The notes under the pieces: model-generated
Database searches by the model: none
What the model saw: the letters and a program-made list of their open reading frames with translations, nothing else
What the model was told of the DNA's origin: nothing
Source: Planctomycetes bacterium UBA1135
GTDB lineage: Bacteria; Planctomycetota; UBA1135
Assembly (NCBI GenBank): GCA_002311925.1
Contig: DCAK01000021.1
Span: 364 to 8,323, forward strand
Direction of reading: 5' to 3'
DNA: 7,960 bases
Position numbers and translations under genes: made by a program
In this document: positions 1 through 6,119 of the stretch, piece after piece
How the letters are laid out: each line of letters begins with the position of its first letter
How positions within the stretch are numbered: position 1 is the first letter of the stretch

Positions 1-1248
1 AAGGCCGGCTACTTCTGCACCAACAACTCGAAGACCGACTACCAGTTCAAGGCTCCGCTCACGGTCTGGGACCAGTCCGGCCGCAAGGCCCACTGGAAAA
101 ATCGGACCGACCCAGACCAGCCCTTTTTCGCCGTTTTCAACCTCACCATCACCCACGAAAGCGGCACATTTCCGGGGACCCGGCGGCGGCCGGAGGTAGT
201 CGACCCGTCGAAGGTCACGGTTCCGCCCTATTGGCCCGACACCCCCGTGGTTAGGACCGACATCGCCCGAACCTATGACAACATCGCCGCCATGGACGCC
301 AAGGTGGGGGAATTGGTGGAGGAGCTGAAGGATGCTGGTCTTCTGGAGACCACGGTCATCTTCTTTTTCAGTGACCATGGGGTCGGGCTGCCCCGTGGCA
401 AGCGATGTATATACGATTCCGGCACTAGAGTGCCTTTGGTCGTTTGCAGACCGGGAGGGAGCACGTCCGTCAGCCATCGCCCGGTGAGCTTCGTGGATTT
501 CGCACCTTCGGTTCTTTCGTTCGCTGGAATTGAGGCTCAGCCCTGGATGGTTGGCAGGGCCTTTGCCGGCCCACACAAAAAGCCCGGAACCGGGCTGGTC
601 TTCTTCCATGCGGACCGTATGGATGCCGAACTTGACCGAACCCGAGCAGTTGCCGACGGCCGGTACCGCTACGTCCGGAACTACATGCCCGAAAAACCCC
701 GCATCTATCCGGTGGCTTACGCCGAGTTCATTCCGATGACGGCTGAGATACACGCTCTTCGAGCTTCCGGCGAGTCCACCCCCGCCCAGTGGCAGGTTGT
801 GGACCCCGGGAAACCCGCCGAAGAGCTCTATGACACCGCCGCCGACCCTCACGAAGTTGAAAACCTCATCGCGAATCCGGAAATGACCGAGGTGGCATCG
901 CGATTGCGCGTTGCCCTCGAGGGGTGGATGGAAGAAACCGGCGACTTGGGCCTCCTGGAGGAGAACGAGATGCTCAGGGAGAGGCTTCAGCCCCTCACAG
1001 GAGGACCCGTCCTTACCGCCGTGCCCTGCCTGGGCTCCGACCGTCTTGGCAACGCATGGTTCACTTCCGACACCCCCGGCGCTTCCATCGGCTGGCGCTG
1101 GAAAGGAGAAGCCGGATGGCGACCCTTTTCAGAGCCTTTTCAACTGGAATCGGGAAAGACCCTTCAGGCCATCGCGCATCGCATCGGCTTTCGATCCAGT
1201 GCCGTTGTTGATTACAATCTCAGCAAGGAGCCTCGGAAAGGGGAATGA
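1..1248 (+). CDS. Sulfatase (arylsulfatase A / heparan N-sulfatase-like), 3' part
   Basis: Reading frame 1 is open from the first base to a TGA at 1246-1248 and gives 415 visible residues; the N-terminus is outside the window. The protein is a type I sulfatase, which hydrolyses sulfate esters or sulfamates, usually on polysaccharides, in the periplasm or outside the cell. Visible hallmarks are GYFCTNNSKTDYQF near residues 3-16, the FAVFNLTITHES stretch, the metal-binding SDHG (D125, H126), the active-site Lys in RGKRCIYDSGTRVPLVV (K134), and ELYDTAADPHEVENL near residue 275. The formylglycine motif (C/S-x-P-x-R) would lie upstream of base 1 and cannot be checked. After about residue 330 the chain continues into a small tail (ASIGWRW, then AIAHRIGF) that resembles the chitobiase C-terminal-like add-on of many PVC sulfatases. 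The stop overlaps the next gene in ATGA, so the two are probably co-translated. The in-frame GTG at 247 is internal, not the start. The family is certain; the substrate is not predictable. Confidence 0.95.
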   Translation, partial: KAGYFCTNNSKTDYQFKAPLTVWDQSGRKAHWKNRTDPDQPFFAVFNLTITHESGTFPGTRRRPEVVDPSKVTVPPYWPDTPVVRTDIARTYDNIAAMDAKVGELVEELKDAGLLETTVIFFFSDHGVGLPRGKRCIYDSGTRVPLVVCRPGGSTSVSHRPVSFVDFAPSVLSFAGIEAQPWMVGRAFAGPHKKPGTGLVFFHADRMDAELDRTRAVADGRYRYVRNYMPEKPRIYPVAYAEFIPMTAEIHALRASGESTPAQWQVVDPGKPAEELYDTAADPHEVENLIANPEMTEVASRLRVALEGWMEETGDLGLLEENEMLRERLQPLTGGPVLTAVPCLGSDRLGNAWFTSDTPGASIGWRWKGEAGWRPFSEPFQLESGKTLQAIAHRIGFRSSAVVDYNLSKEPRKGE

Positions 1249-1625
1249 AACCATCAGTCAAGATTACGGGTCGGAATGTTCTCGGCGGAGAGCTACAAAT
1301 TTGCAGTGCGAATCCGTTGACGGGTTTTTATCGGGACGGCTGTTGCCGAACTGGATCCGAGGACCACGGCCTTCACACGGTCTGCGTCGTCATGACGGAA
1401 GAATTCCTGGAGTTTTCGCAGTCGAGGGGGAACGATCTCTCCACCCCGCATCCTGAATTTGGATTTCCCGGGCTTCTGCCGGGGGACCGGTGGTGCTTGT
1501 GCGCGCTCCGCTGGGTGGAAGCGCTGGAAGCCGGTTGCGCCCCGCGCCTGATGCTGGCGGCCACCCACGGCTCCATGTTGGAATTCGCAACCTTGGAAGT
1601 GCTCAAGGCCCACGCGGCGGACTGA
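1245..1625 (+). CDS. DUF2237 (COG3651-type) conserved protein of unknown function
   Basis: This 126-aa protein matches the DUF2237 family pattern almost end to end: NVLGGELQICS (11-21), PLTGFYRDGCCRTG (24-37), the H44-T-V-C47 stretch, VMTEEFLEFSQSRGNDLSTP (49-68), PEFGFPGLLPGDRWCLCA (70-87), and RWVEALEAG. The conserved Cys20, Cys33, Cys34, Cys47, Cys84 and Cys86, with His44, could bind a metal or form a redox site. That is inference, since the family has no function that I know of. There is no signal peptide, so it is probably cytoplasmic. Its ATG overlaps the sulfatase stop (ATGA, 1245-1248), and purine-rich sequence at 1225-1243 (AAGGAG, then GGAAAGGGG) could recruit ribosomes. The 3' end overlaps the convergent hydrolase gene by 23 bases, and this overlap encodes the family-like C-terminal LKAHAAD. 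Length is normal for the family and nothing looks broken. Confidence 0.93.
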   Translation: MKPSVKITGRNVLGGELQICSANPLTGFYRDGCCRTGSEDHGLHTVCVVMTEEFLEFSQSRGNDLSTPHPEFGFPGLLPGDRWCLCALRWVEALEAGCAPRLMLAATHGSMLEFATLEVLKAHAAD

Positions 1626-2298
1626 CTGCCGCCTCCAGGATTTTCCCCGCGACCTGTTCAGCGAGAGCGCGGGAACCCTCGGGGGTGAAGTGGACATTGG
1701 TCGGTCGCTGGATTTCAGCGAGCCGGGGCAGGGCAAAGGCGTATAGGTCGTCGACGGGAATGTCGAACTCCGCCATCAAGGCTCTGGCGGCATCGTTGTA
1801 GCGGACCACATCTCCGGGGTCGCGATGGGGGCCTACCTTTCCCTGGGGAACGGGAGTGGTTGTGGCAAAAACCAGCCGCGCCCCGCTCGCCTGGAGCCGG
1901 GAGGTGATGTGTCGAAGTTGAGCGGCGTAGACCTCGAGAGTCGCTTGTGGAGGATCGTCGGGTCGATTCGAGCCCTTGCCGGTTTCTGGATGCACCCGCT
2001 TGAGATCGTGGAGACCGAAGTTGAAATGGACGATGTCGAAATCCCCGCCTTCAAGCCCGAGCCATCGGTCAATCTGGTTCTTCCCATAGGTGGTTCCCGC
2101 GCAATTCTCCGGCTTGCCCGTATTGGCATGGGTGGGCCGAACCACAGTGGCACGGTTCCCCAGGATTTCCCGCACCCCTTGGGTGTACCCGATGGAAATG
2201 GAGTCGCCCAGGATGAGAACCTTGAAGGGTTCCTCGAGGCGGGGGGCAGGGATGGCGCAACTCGCCATCGCACCGACAAGCAAGATGGCCCGAATCAA
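1603..2298 (-). CDS. SGNH/GDSL-family hydrolase, exported or lipoprotein
   Basis: This 231-aa protein belongs to the SGNH/GDSL hydrolases: esterases, lipases or carbohydrate deacetylases that use a Ser-His pair. Visible blocks are LILGDSISIGYT with nucleophile Ser33, the block II-like Gly in NTGKPEN (59-65), FNFGLHDL (92-99) in place of the classical GxND, and NVHFTPEGSRAL with catalytic His203. Such departures in the oxyanion and DxxH blocks occur in a planctomycete-type subfamily known to me, so I do not read them as loss of activity. The N-terminus MIRAILLVGAMASCAIPA looks like a short signal peptide, possibly a lipoprotein with Cys14; the lipobox MASC is weak at its first position. The start is a TTG whose last bases form the TGA stop of the upstream peptidase gene (TTGA, 2295-2298). 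A later ATG (Met11) would destroy the signal peptide. The gene ends convergently with DUF2237, overlapping by 23 bases. The substrate is unknown. Confidence 0.88.
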   Translation of the reverse strand: MIRAILLVGAMASCAIPAPRLEEPFKVLILGDSISIGYTQGVREILGNRATVVRPTHANTGKPENCAGTTYGKNQIDRWLGLEGGDFDIVHFNFGLHDLKRVHPETGKGSNRPDDPPQATLEVYAAQLRHITSRLQASGARLVFATTTPVPQGKVGPHRDPGDVVRYNDAARALMAEFDIPVDDLYAFALPRLAEIQRPTNVHFTPEGSRALAEQVAGKILEAAVSPPRGP

Positions 2299-3572
2299 CG
2301 GAATCGAGGTTCCGGGTAGACCGGAAGGCTTCGGTTCCCGGCCTCGTCGAAGGCCTCCACTCCGAAGAGCCAGTCGTCCTTTGAAACTCCTTCCAGGGTG
2401 ATTTCCACTTGGTCGGCTGGAACCGCTTGGCGATGGGTCCAGTCAGGCTCGTGGGTGCGGCGTCGGAGAACCGCGTAACCCGCGAGGTTCTTTTCGGGGG
2501 ATGGAGTCCAGGTCAATCGGGTGTGGGGACTGAGCTTTCTGCAATCCACTTCGACTCTCCAAGGGGCGGCGGGGGCGCGGGCCAGTTCCCCAGCGGCTGC
2601 GGCAACGCATTCCGTCACCCGAGCGACATATTGGAAATCTACATGCCCAGGAAGGTCTCCGAACTGGATTCCGTCTTCCTTTCTCACGTCCTGGTGCTGC
2701 CAGGCGTAATTTTCGAAGGGTTCGGTAAGGCGCACGGCAGGCCATCCGGCCTGGTGAAAAGGCTTGTGGTCACCACCCCGAAGAAATCGGTCCAGCCGTT
2801 GGATGAGGGTAATCTTGAATTTCGGAACCGCGGCCTCCCCTGCCCGGCGCAAGTAACGGGCGAGCTGGCGGGAGGAAGAATCCTCATAGCTACCGACCGG
2901 TTTCCTTCCCGAGCCCGGCATCCCGTCGCTGAATACGCGCAGGGCGAGAGGGTCGGATTGCATGGCGGAACCCACCGCCCCGCCGACGATGTCCAGGGTG
3001 AACATTCCGGCGATTTTTCGTCCTTCCTCCTTCCAGGAAAGGGCCTCTCCCCGGGAGCCCAGCAATCCCTGCTCCTCGCCTTCCACCACGAGAAAGACCA
3101 GGGTCGCCCGGGGTCGACAGCCCTCGAGAATCCGTGCGGCTTCCAGGACCGCGGCCACCCCGCTGGCGTCGTCGTTGGCGCCGGGAGCGTCGCTTTCCGC
3201 ATCCATCGGGTCGCTTGCCCTGGAATCCAGGTGGCCCGAAACCACTACCAAGCGCTCGGGGTCGGAACCGGGAAGGGTCGCCACCACATTGATGACATCT
3301 CCGTCGCCGGGGAAACGGGGTACGCCCAGGAAGGAATGCCCGTGGGTGGTCACCTGGAGTCGGCCCTCGTGAAATTCCTTCGAGATGGCGCCCAATTCCC
3401 TCTCGACCCATCGTCGGGCGGCGCCAATGCCTCTTTTCGGGTCGTCCTGGCTGCTTCCGGTGTGGCGGGTCCCGAAGGAAACCATCGTTCGAATGTCCGC
3501 CTCGATGCGGGCAGGGTCGGCTTGCGGAAGAAAAAGGATTCCGGGGAGAAAAATGCCAAGGAATGTACCCAT
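2295..3572 (-). CDS. M28-family zinc aminopeptidase with C-terminal Fn3-like domain, exported
   Basis: This is a secreted M28 metallopeptidase with a complete dinuclear zinc site. Numbered from an upstream GTG at 3611 (438 aa), the ligands are His127 (SGHLDSR), Asp147 (GANDDASG), catalytic Glu179 and ligand Glu180 (EGEEQGLLGS), Asp207 (TLDIVGG, usually NLD) and His282 (GGDHKPF). RLDRFLRGGDHKPF is characteristic of the family. Residues ~351-438 form a Fn3-like domain (LTWTPSPEKNLAGYAVLRR, then FGVEAFDEAGN). The preferred start is the ATG at 3572 (Met14 of the longer form, 425 aa), which gives MGTFLGIFLPGILFLPQADPA, a signal-like hydrophobic stretch though without basic residues. The GTG at 3611 would add an acidic extension; neither start has a well-spaced ribosome site. 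The gene is divergent from the LamG-toroid gene, whose ATG shares the same CCATGG, and is followed by the SGNH hydrolase with a TTGA overlap. It probably trims N-terminal residues from peptides outside the cytoplasm. Specificity is unknown. Confidence 0.92.
   Translation of the reverse strand: MGTFLGIFLPGILFLPQADPARIEADIRTMVSFGTRHTGSSQDDPKRGIGAARRWVERELGAISKEFHEGRLQVTTHGHSFLGVPRFPGDGDVINVVATLPGSDPERLVVVSGHLDSRASDPMDAESDAPGANDDASGVAAVLEAARILEGCRPRATLVFLVVEGEEQGLLGSRGEALSWKEEGRKIAGMFTLDIVGGAVGSAMQSDPLALRVFSDGMPGSGRKPVGSYEDSSSRQLARYLRRAGEAAVPKFKITLIQRLDRFLRGGDHKPFHQAGWPAVRLTEPFENYAWQHQDVRKEDGIQFGDLPGHVDFQYVARVTECVAAAAGELARAPAAPWRVEVDCRKLSPHTRLTWTPSPEKNLAGYAVLRRRTHEPDWTHRQAVPADQVEITLEGVSKDDWLFGVEAFDEAGNRSLPVYPEPRFR
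3543..3563 (+). promoter_or_regulatory. Two candidate ribosome binding sites for the LamG-toroid gene
   Basis: GGGGAG at 3543-3548 lies four bases before an ATG at 3553, and AAGGAA at 3558-3563 lies about eight bases before the in-frame ATG at 3571. Either could serve as the translation start, and the two products differ by six residues (MPRNVP). Both sites lie inside the antisense peptidase coding region, so composition alone could produce them. I prefer 3571 because it keeps the overlap with the peptidase gene smallest, but the evidence is close to even. Confidence 0.4.
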
Positions 3573-3574
3573 GG
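3569..3574. other. CCATGG palindrome carrying both divergent start codons
   Basis: The + strand ATG at 3571-3573 starts the LamG-toroid protein, and the complementary ATG read from 3572 to 3570 starts the M28 peptidase. Both proteins then enter a hydrophobic signal-like segment in the correct frame. If both starts are right, there is no intergenic region and each mRNA leader and promoter lies inside the opposite gene. I could not pick out a convincing -35/-10 pair on either side. Confidence 0.5.
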
Positions 3575-6099
3575 AAAGCCAGGATAACCTTGGTTCTCGA
3601 CCTTCGTCCACTCTCCCGGTGCTTCCCCTCCTCTTCCTGGCTCTGGTTCCCCAAGTCTCTTCGGGGCTTCATTCCCATTGGGTTCTTGAGCCGGAAAACC
3701 TGGTGGACGGGGTTTTTCAACCCATCAAGGGGGATTTTGGTCTCAAGACTTTGGGGCCCGCTCGTTTTCTGCAGGACAAGAACGGTGCGGCCTGGATTTT
3801 CTCTCCCGGCGACCCGGGACTCAGCATTTCCACGGAGATGCTCCCTTCCAATCTTCCCGGGAAGAAGATGAGCGTGGCAGTCTGGGTAGCGATGGATGAG
3901 TCCTTGCCTTGGGGGGGAATCCTTGGCGCAGTCGAGGACAATGGGAGCGACGAATCCGGATGGGTACTGGGCTCCCGAGGGAGCCGATTTACTTTCGGCT
4001 TGGCTACTGAAGGCCGGGGCAATCTTCTTTACTTGAATGCGAACCAAACTTTCCGTCCCGCTCGTTGGTACCACCTGGTCGGCACATGGGACGGGAAAAC
4101 CCAACAGATATGGATCGACGGGGAGCTCCAGGCCGAGTCGAAGGACCAAGGAGGGAAAATCCTCTACTCAAAGGAAACCTACAACTTCGTCGCGGGCGCC
4201 TATTTGGACAAGGACGAAAACTACCCCATGGTCGGGGCTCTTCGCGAGGTCCGCCTTTATGAGAGGGCGTTGTCCCGGGTGGAAATCATCCGGATCTTTA
4301 AAGGGGGGAAAGGCAAGTTGCCAGCTATCGAGGGGCCTCGAGCATCCGGGACTCCCTCCGGCCCGAGTCTCAACGCAATGCAGGCGCGCATCAATTCCGC
4401 AATCGGAAAGGGAAGGGACCACCTTCTCTCGAACCAGGCACGGGACGGTTCCTGGCTCGGGTACGACAACTACCCGAATGGAATCACCGCGTTAACCCTG
4501 TATGCCATTCTTGAATCGGGGATTCTCCCAAGCCACCCCTCCGTTCAGAACGCCCTCACCTTTCTAGGGGAGGCCGATCCTCAAAAGACTTATTCGGCCG
4601 GGATTCAACTCATGGCTTACGCTGCTTCCGAGAACCCTTCCGTAATCCCCCACGCCGAACGGATTGTCGGAGACCTTCTGGCCTGGGAACGTAAGGGCCA
4701 GCCCGGAACCTGGGGATACCCGACAGGCCCGGTGGATCTTTCCAACACCCAATTTGCTGCCCTTGGGTTTTGGGCCGCGAATCGCATGGGAATTGAGATT
4801 CCCGCAGAAGTTTGGCGACGAATGATTGAAACGGTTGTTGATTCTTTCCAGGAAGAGGCCGAAAAGGGAATTGCACGGACCCAAGGAGACCTCGCTGCCG
4901 GTTACAGCTATTTCCCCGGTGGGCGGTCCTATCCCGTTTCGGGCTCCATGACCACCGCCGGACTTTGCGTGACGGCTTTGGCAGAACACTGCTGCCCAAC
5001 CCTAGGCCGCAGGTGGCGAACCATGGCGGAAAAAAGCCGAAAGAGGGCGTTGGCTTGGCTGGAAGAGAACTACACGGTGCGGTCCAATCCCGGGAGCGGG
5101 TCGAGCCCCTTCTATTACCTTTACGGTATGGAGCGGGTGGGCGCCCTCCTTGAATCGGACAAGATTGGACCATTCGATTGGTACAGGGATGGAGCGGAGG
5201 TCCTCCTTGAATCCCAGAAAGCTACTGGTGAATGGGGCGGCTTGGTGGATTCCAATTTCGCGCTTCTCTTCCTCAACCGGGCGACCTCTCCATCTTCGGG
5301 AGGGACGGCGGAAGAAACGCCGCCCGGCGTTTGGGCCCAACCAAAGGGCCCCATTCGGTTCCGGGCCACGGGCATTCAGCGATTGGTGATGATGCTGGAA
5401 GGATTTGCCGAGGATCTTCTCGTGGATGGCAAGGGGCCTAAAGTGGCGGAGGTGGATTACCTGGTGGACGGCATCTTGGTTGCCACCGTGAAGGGGGTTG
5501 CGAGTGCCCGATGGGATGGGGCGAGGCTCGCTGCCCGGGCCTTCATCAGGGTCCCGGGAAAGCACACTGTCCAGGTCAGGGTGCGATTCGCAGATGGGCG
5601 GGAAGTGGAGTCTTTCCCCTTGGCAATCTCCATTTCCCGCGACCCCGCCGAGTTCCAAAGGGAGGCTATGGAGCGGATTCGACCCAATCTCTTGGACCGA
5701 ATTCGTCCAACGATGACAGCGTCTTCAAATGAGGGGGATGCCCTCAAGGCAAACGACCTTCTCCAAAAGACCGGTTGGGTTTGCGATGCAAGCGACCCCC
5801 AACCCTGGATTCGGCTCGAACTCCCTTCCCCCGTGGATGCCGGGGTGCTGTTCCTTTGTCCGATGGACAGCAGGATTAGCACCGAGGGAAACCACGACCA
5901 TGTGCGACGCGTGGCAATTTCCTTGGATCGTGGGGATTTTTTCGAGGCCGAACTCGACCCCGACCCCCTTGCAGTCACGGTCATCCCCCTCCCCGAATCG
6001 GGTCCCGTGCGGAAAATCGAAGTCCACATCCTCGACCGAAGCAAGGGCGCGAGGCACCCTGGCCGGGCCGGATTCGCCGAAATCGGCCTCAGGCCCTGA
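3571..6099 (+). CDS. Exported LamG / alpha-alpha toroid / Ig-like / F5/8C multidomain protein
   Basis: This 842-aa protein has a hydrophobic signal segment (LPVLPLLFLALVPQVSSG, ~15-32). A LamG/concanavalin-like jelly roll follows (~34-245: AVWVAMDES, RWYHLVGTWDGKTQQIWIDG, LREVRLYERALS). Next is a prenyltransferase/squalene-cyclase-like toroid (~270-618) with repeats at GRDHLLSNQARDGSW, GTWGYPTGPVDLSNTQFAAL, SGSMTTAGLCVTALAE, FYYLYGMERVGAL and GEWGGLVDSNFALLFLNRA. An Ig-like segment (~620-690: VDYLVDGILVATV) and an F5/8C/discoidin-like domain (~700-842: PWIRLELPSPVDAGVLFL, RRVAISLD) complete it. I see no DxDD cyclase motif, so the toroid is probably a binding or structural module. The ATG at 3571 is preceded by AAGGA with 8-base spacing. 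An ATG at 3553 with GGGGAG four bases upstream would add MPRNVP, and a GTG at 3619 is a weaker option that would avoid overlapping the peptidase. The open frame continues upstream to 3385 but there lies antisense to the peptidase. Role inferred: surface glycan recognition. The 3' end overlaps the permease gene by 11 bases. Confidence 0.88.
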   Translation: MESQDNLGSRPSSTLPVLPLLFLALVPQVSSGLHSHWVLEPENLVDGVFQPIKGDFGLKTLGPARFLQDKNGAAWIFSPGDPGLSISTEMLPSNLPGKKMSVAVWVAMDESLPWGGILGAVEDNGSDESGWVLGSRGSRFTFGLATEGRGNLLYLNANQTFRPARWYHLVGTWDGKTQQIWIDGELQAESKDQGGKILYSKETYNFVAGAYLDKDENYPMVGALREVRLYERALSRVEIIRIFKGGKGKLPAIEGPRASGTPSGPSLNAMQARINSAIGKGRDHLLSNQARDGSWLGYDNYPNGITALTLYAILESGILPSHPSVQNALTFLGEADPQKTYSAGIQLMAYAASENPSVIPHAERIVGDLLAWERKGQPGTWGYPTGPVDLSNTQFAALGFWAANRMGIEIPAEVWRRMIETVVDSFQEEAEKGIARTQGDLAAGYSYFPGGRSYPVSGSMTTAGLCVTALAEHCCPTLGRRWRTMAEKSRKRALAWLEENYTVRSNPGSGSSPFYYLYGMERVGALLESDKIGPFDWYRDGAEVLLESQKATGEWGGLVDSNFALLFLNRATSPSSGGTAEETPPGVWAQPKGPIRFRATGIQRLVMMLEGFAEDLLVDGKGPKVAEVDYLVDGILVATVKGVASARWDGARLAARAFIRVPGKHTVQVRVRFADGREVESFPLAISISRDPAEFQREAMERIRPNLLDRIRPTMTASSNEGDALKANDLLQKTGWVCDASDPQPWIRLELPSPVDAGVLFLCPMDSRISTEGNHDHVRRVAISLDRGDFFEAELDPDPLAVTVIPLPESGPVRKIEVHILDRSKGARHPGRAGFAEIGLRP

Positions 6100-6119
6100 G
6101 GTGTCGAGCCCTGTCGACA
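6087..6119. terminator. Two adjacent stem-loops at a convergent junction, possible bidirectional terminator
   Basis: CCTCAG (6087-6092), loop GCC, CTGAGG (6096-6101) is a perfect six-base stem. Immediately after it, TGTCGA (6102-6107), loop GCCCTG, TCGACA (6114-6119) is a second perfect six-base stem. The first hairpin carries both stop codons, one in each arm: TGA on the + strand at 6097-6099 and on the - strand at 6091-6089. Neither side has a convincing U-tract, so intrinsic termination is uncertain; such stems could also simply protect mRNA ends. Confidence 0.35.

Noticed and set aside
911..1456. 181-aa open frame on the + strand spanning the sulfatase/DUF2237 junction
   Set aside because: It is out of frame with two strongly conserved proteins and has no family features.
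1614..1633. GC-rich hairpin (GGCGG, loop, CCGCC) at the DUF2237 stop as a terminator
   Set aside because: Only five base pairs, with alternative pairings; the nearest T-run is four bases long and about ten bases downstream. It is not convincing as an intrinsic terminator.
3385..3570. N-terminal extension of the LamG-toroid frame up to 3385
   Set aside because: The extra 62 residues lie almost wholly antisense to the peptidase coding region, have no domain, and would bury the signal segment well inside the protein.
2409..3587. 392-aa open frame on the + strand
   Set aside because: It lies antisense to the M28 peptidase, which has complete catalytic motifs; the translation is low-complexity Gly/Arg/Pro-rich and resembles no family.
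2890..4149. 419-aa open frame on the - strand
   Set aside because: It crosses two well-supported genes in another frame and reads as Arg/Pro/Gly-rich sequence without domains, as expected from GC-rich codon bias.
4378..5424. Functional squalene-hopene or terpene cyclase
   Set aside because: The repeats fit the fold, but I find no DxDD or DDxxD motif, and the domain sits in an exported multidomain protein.
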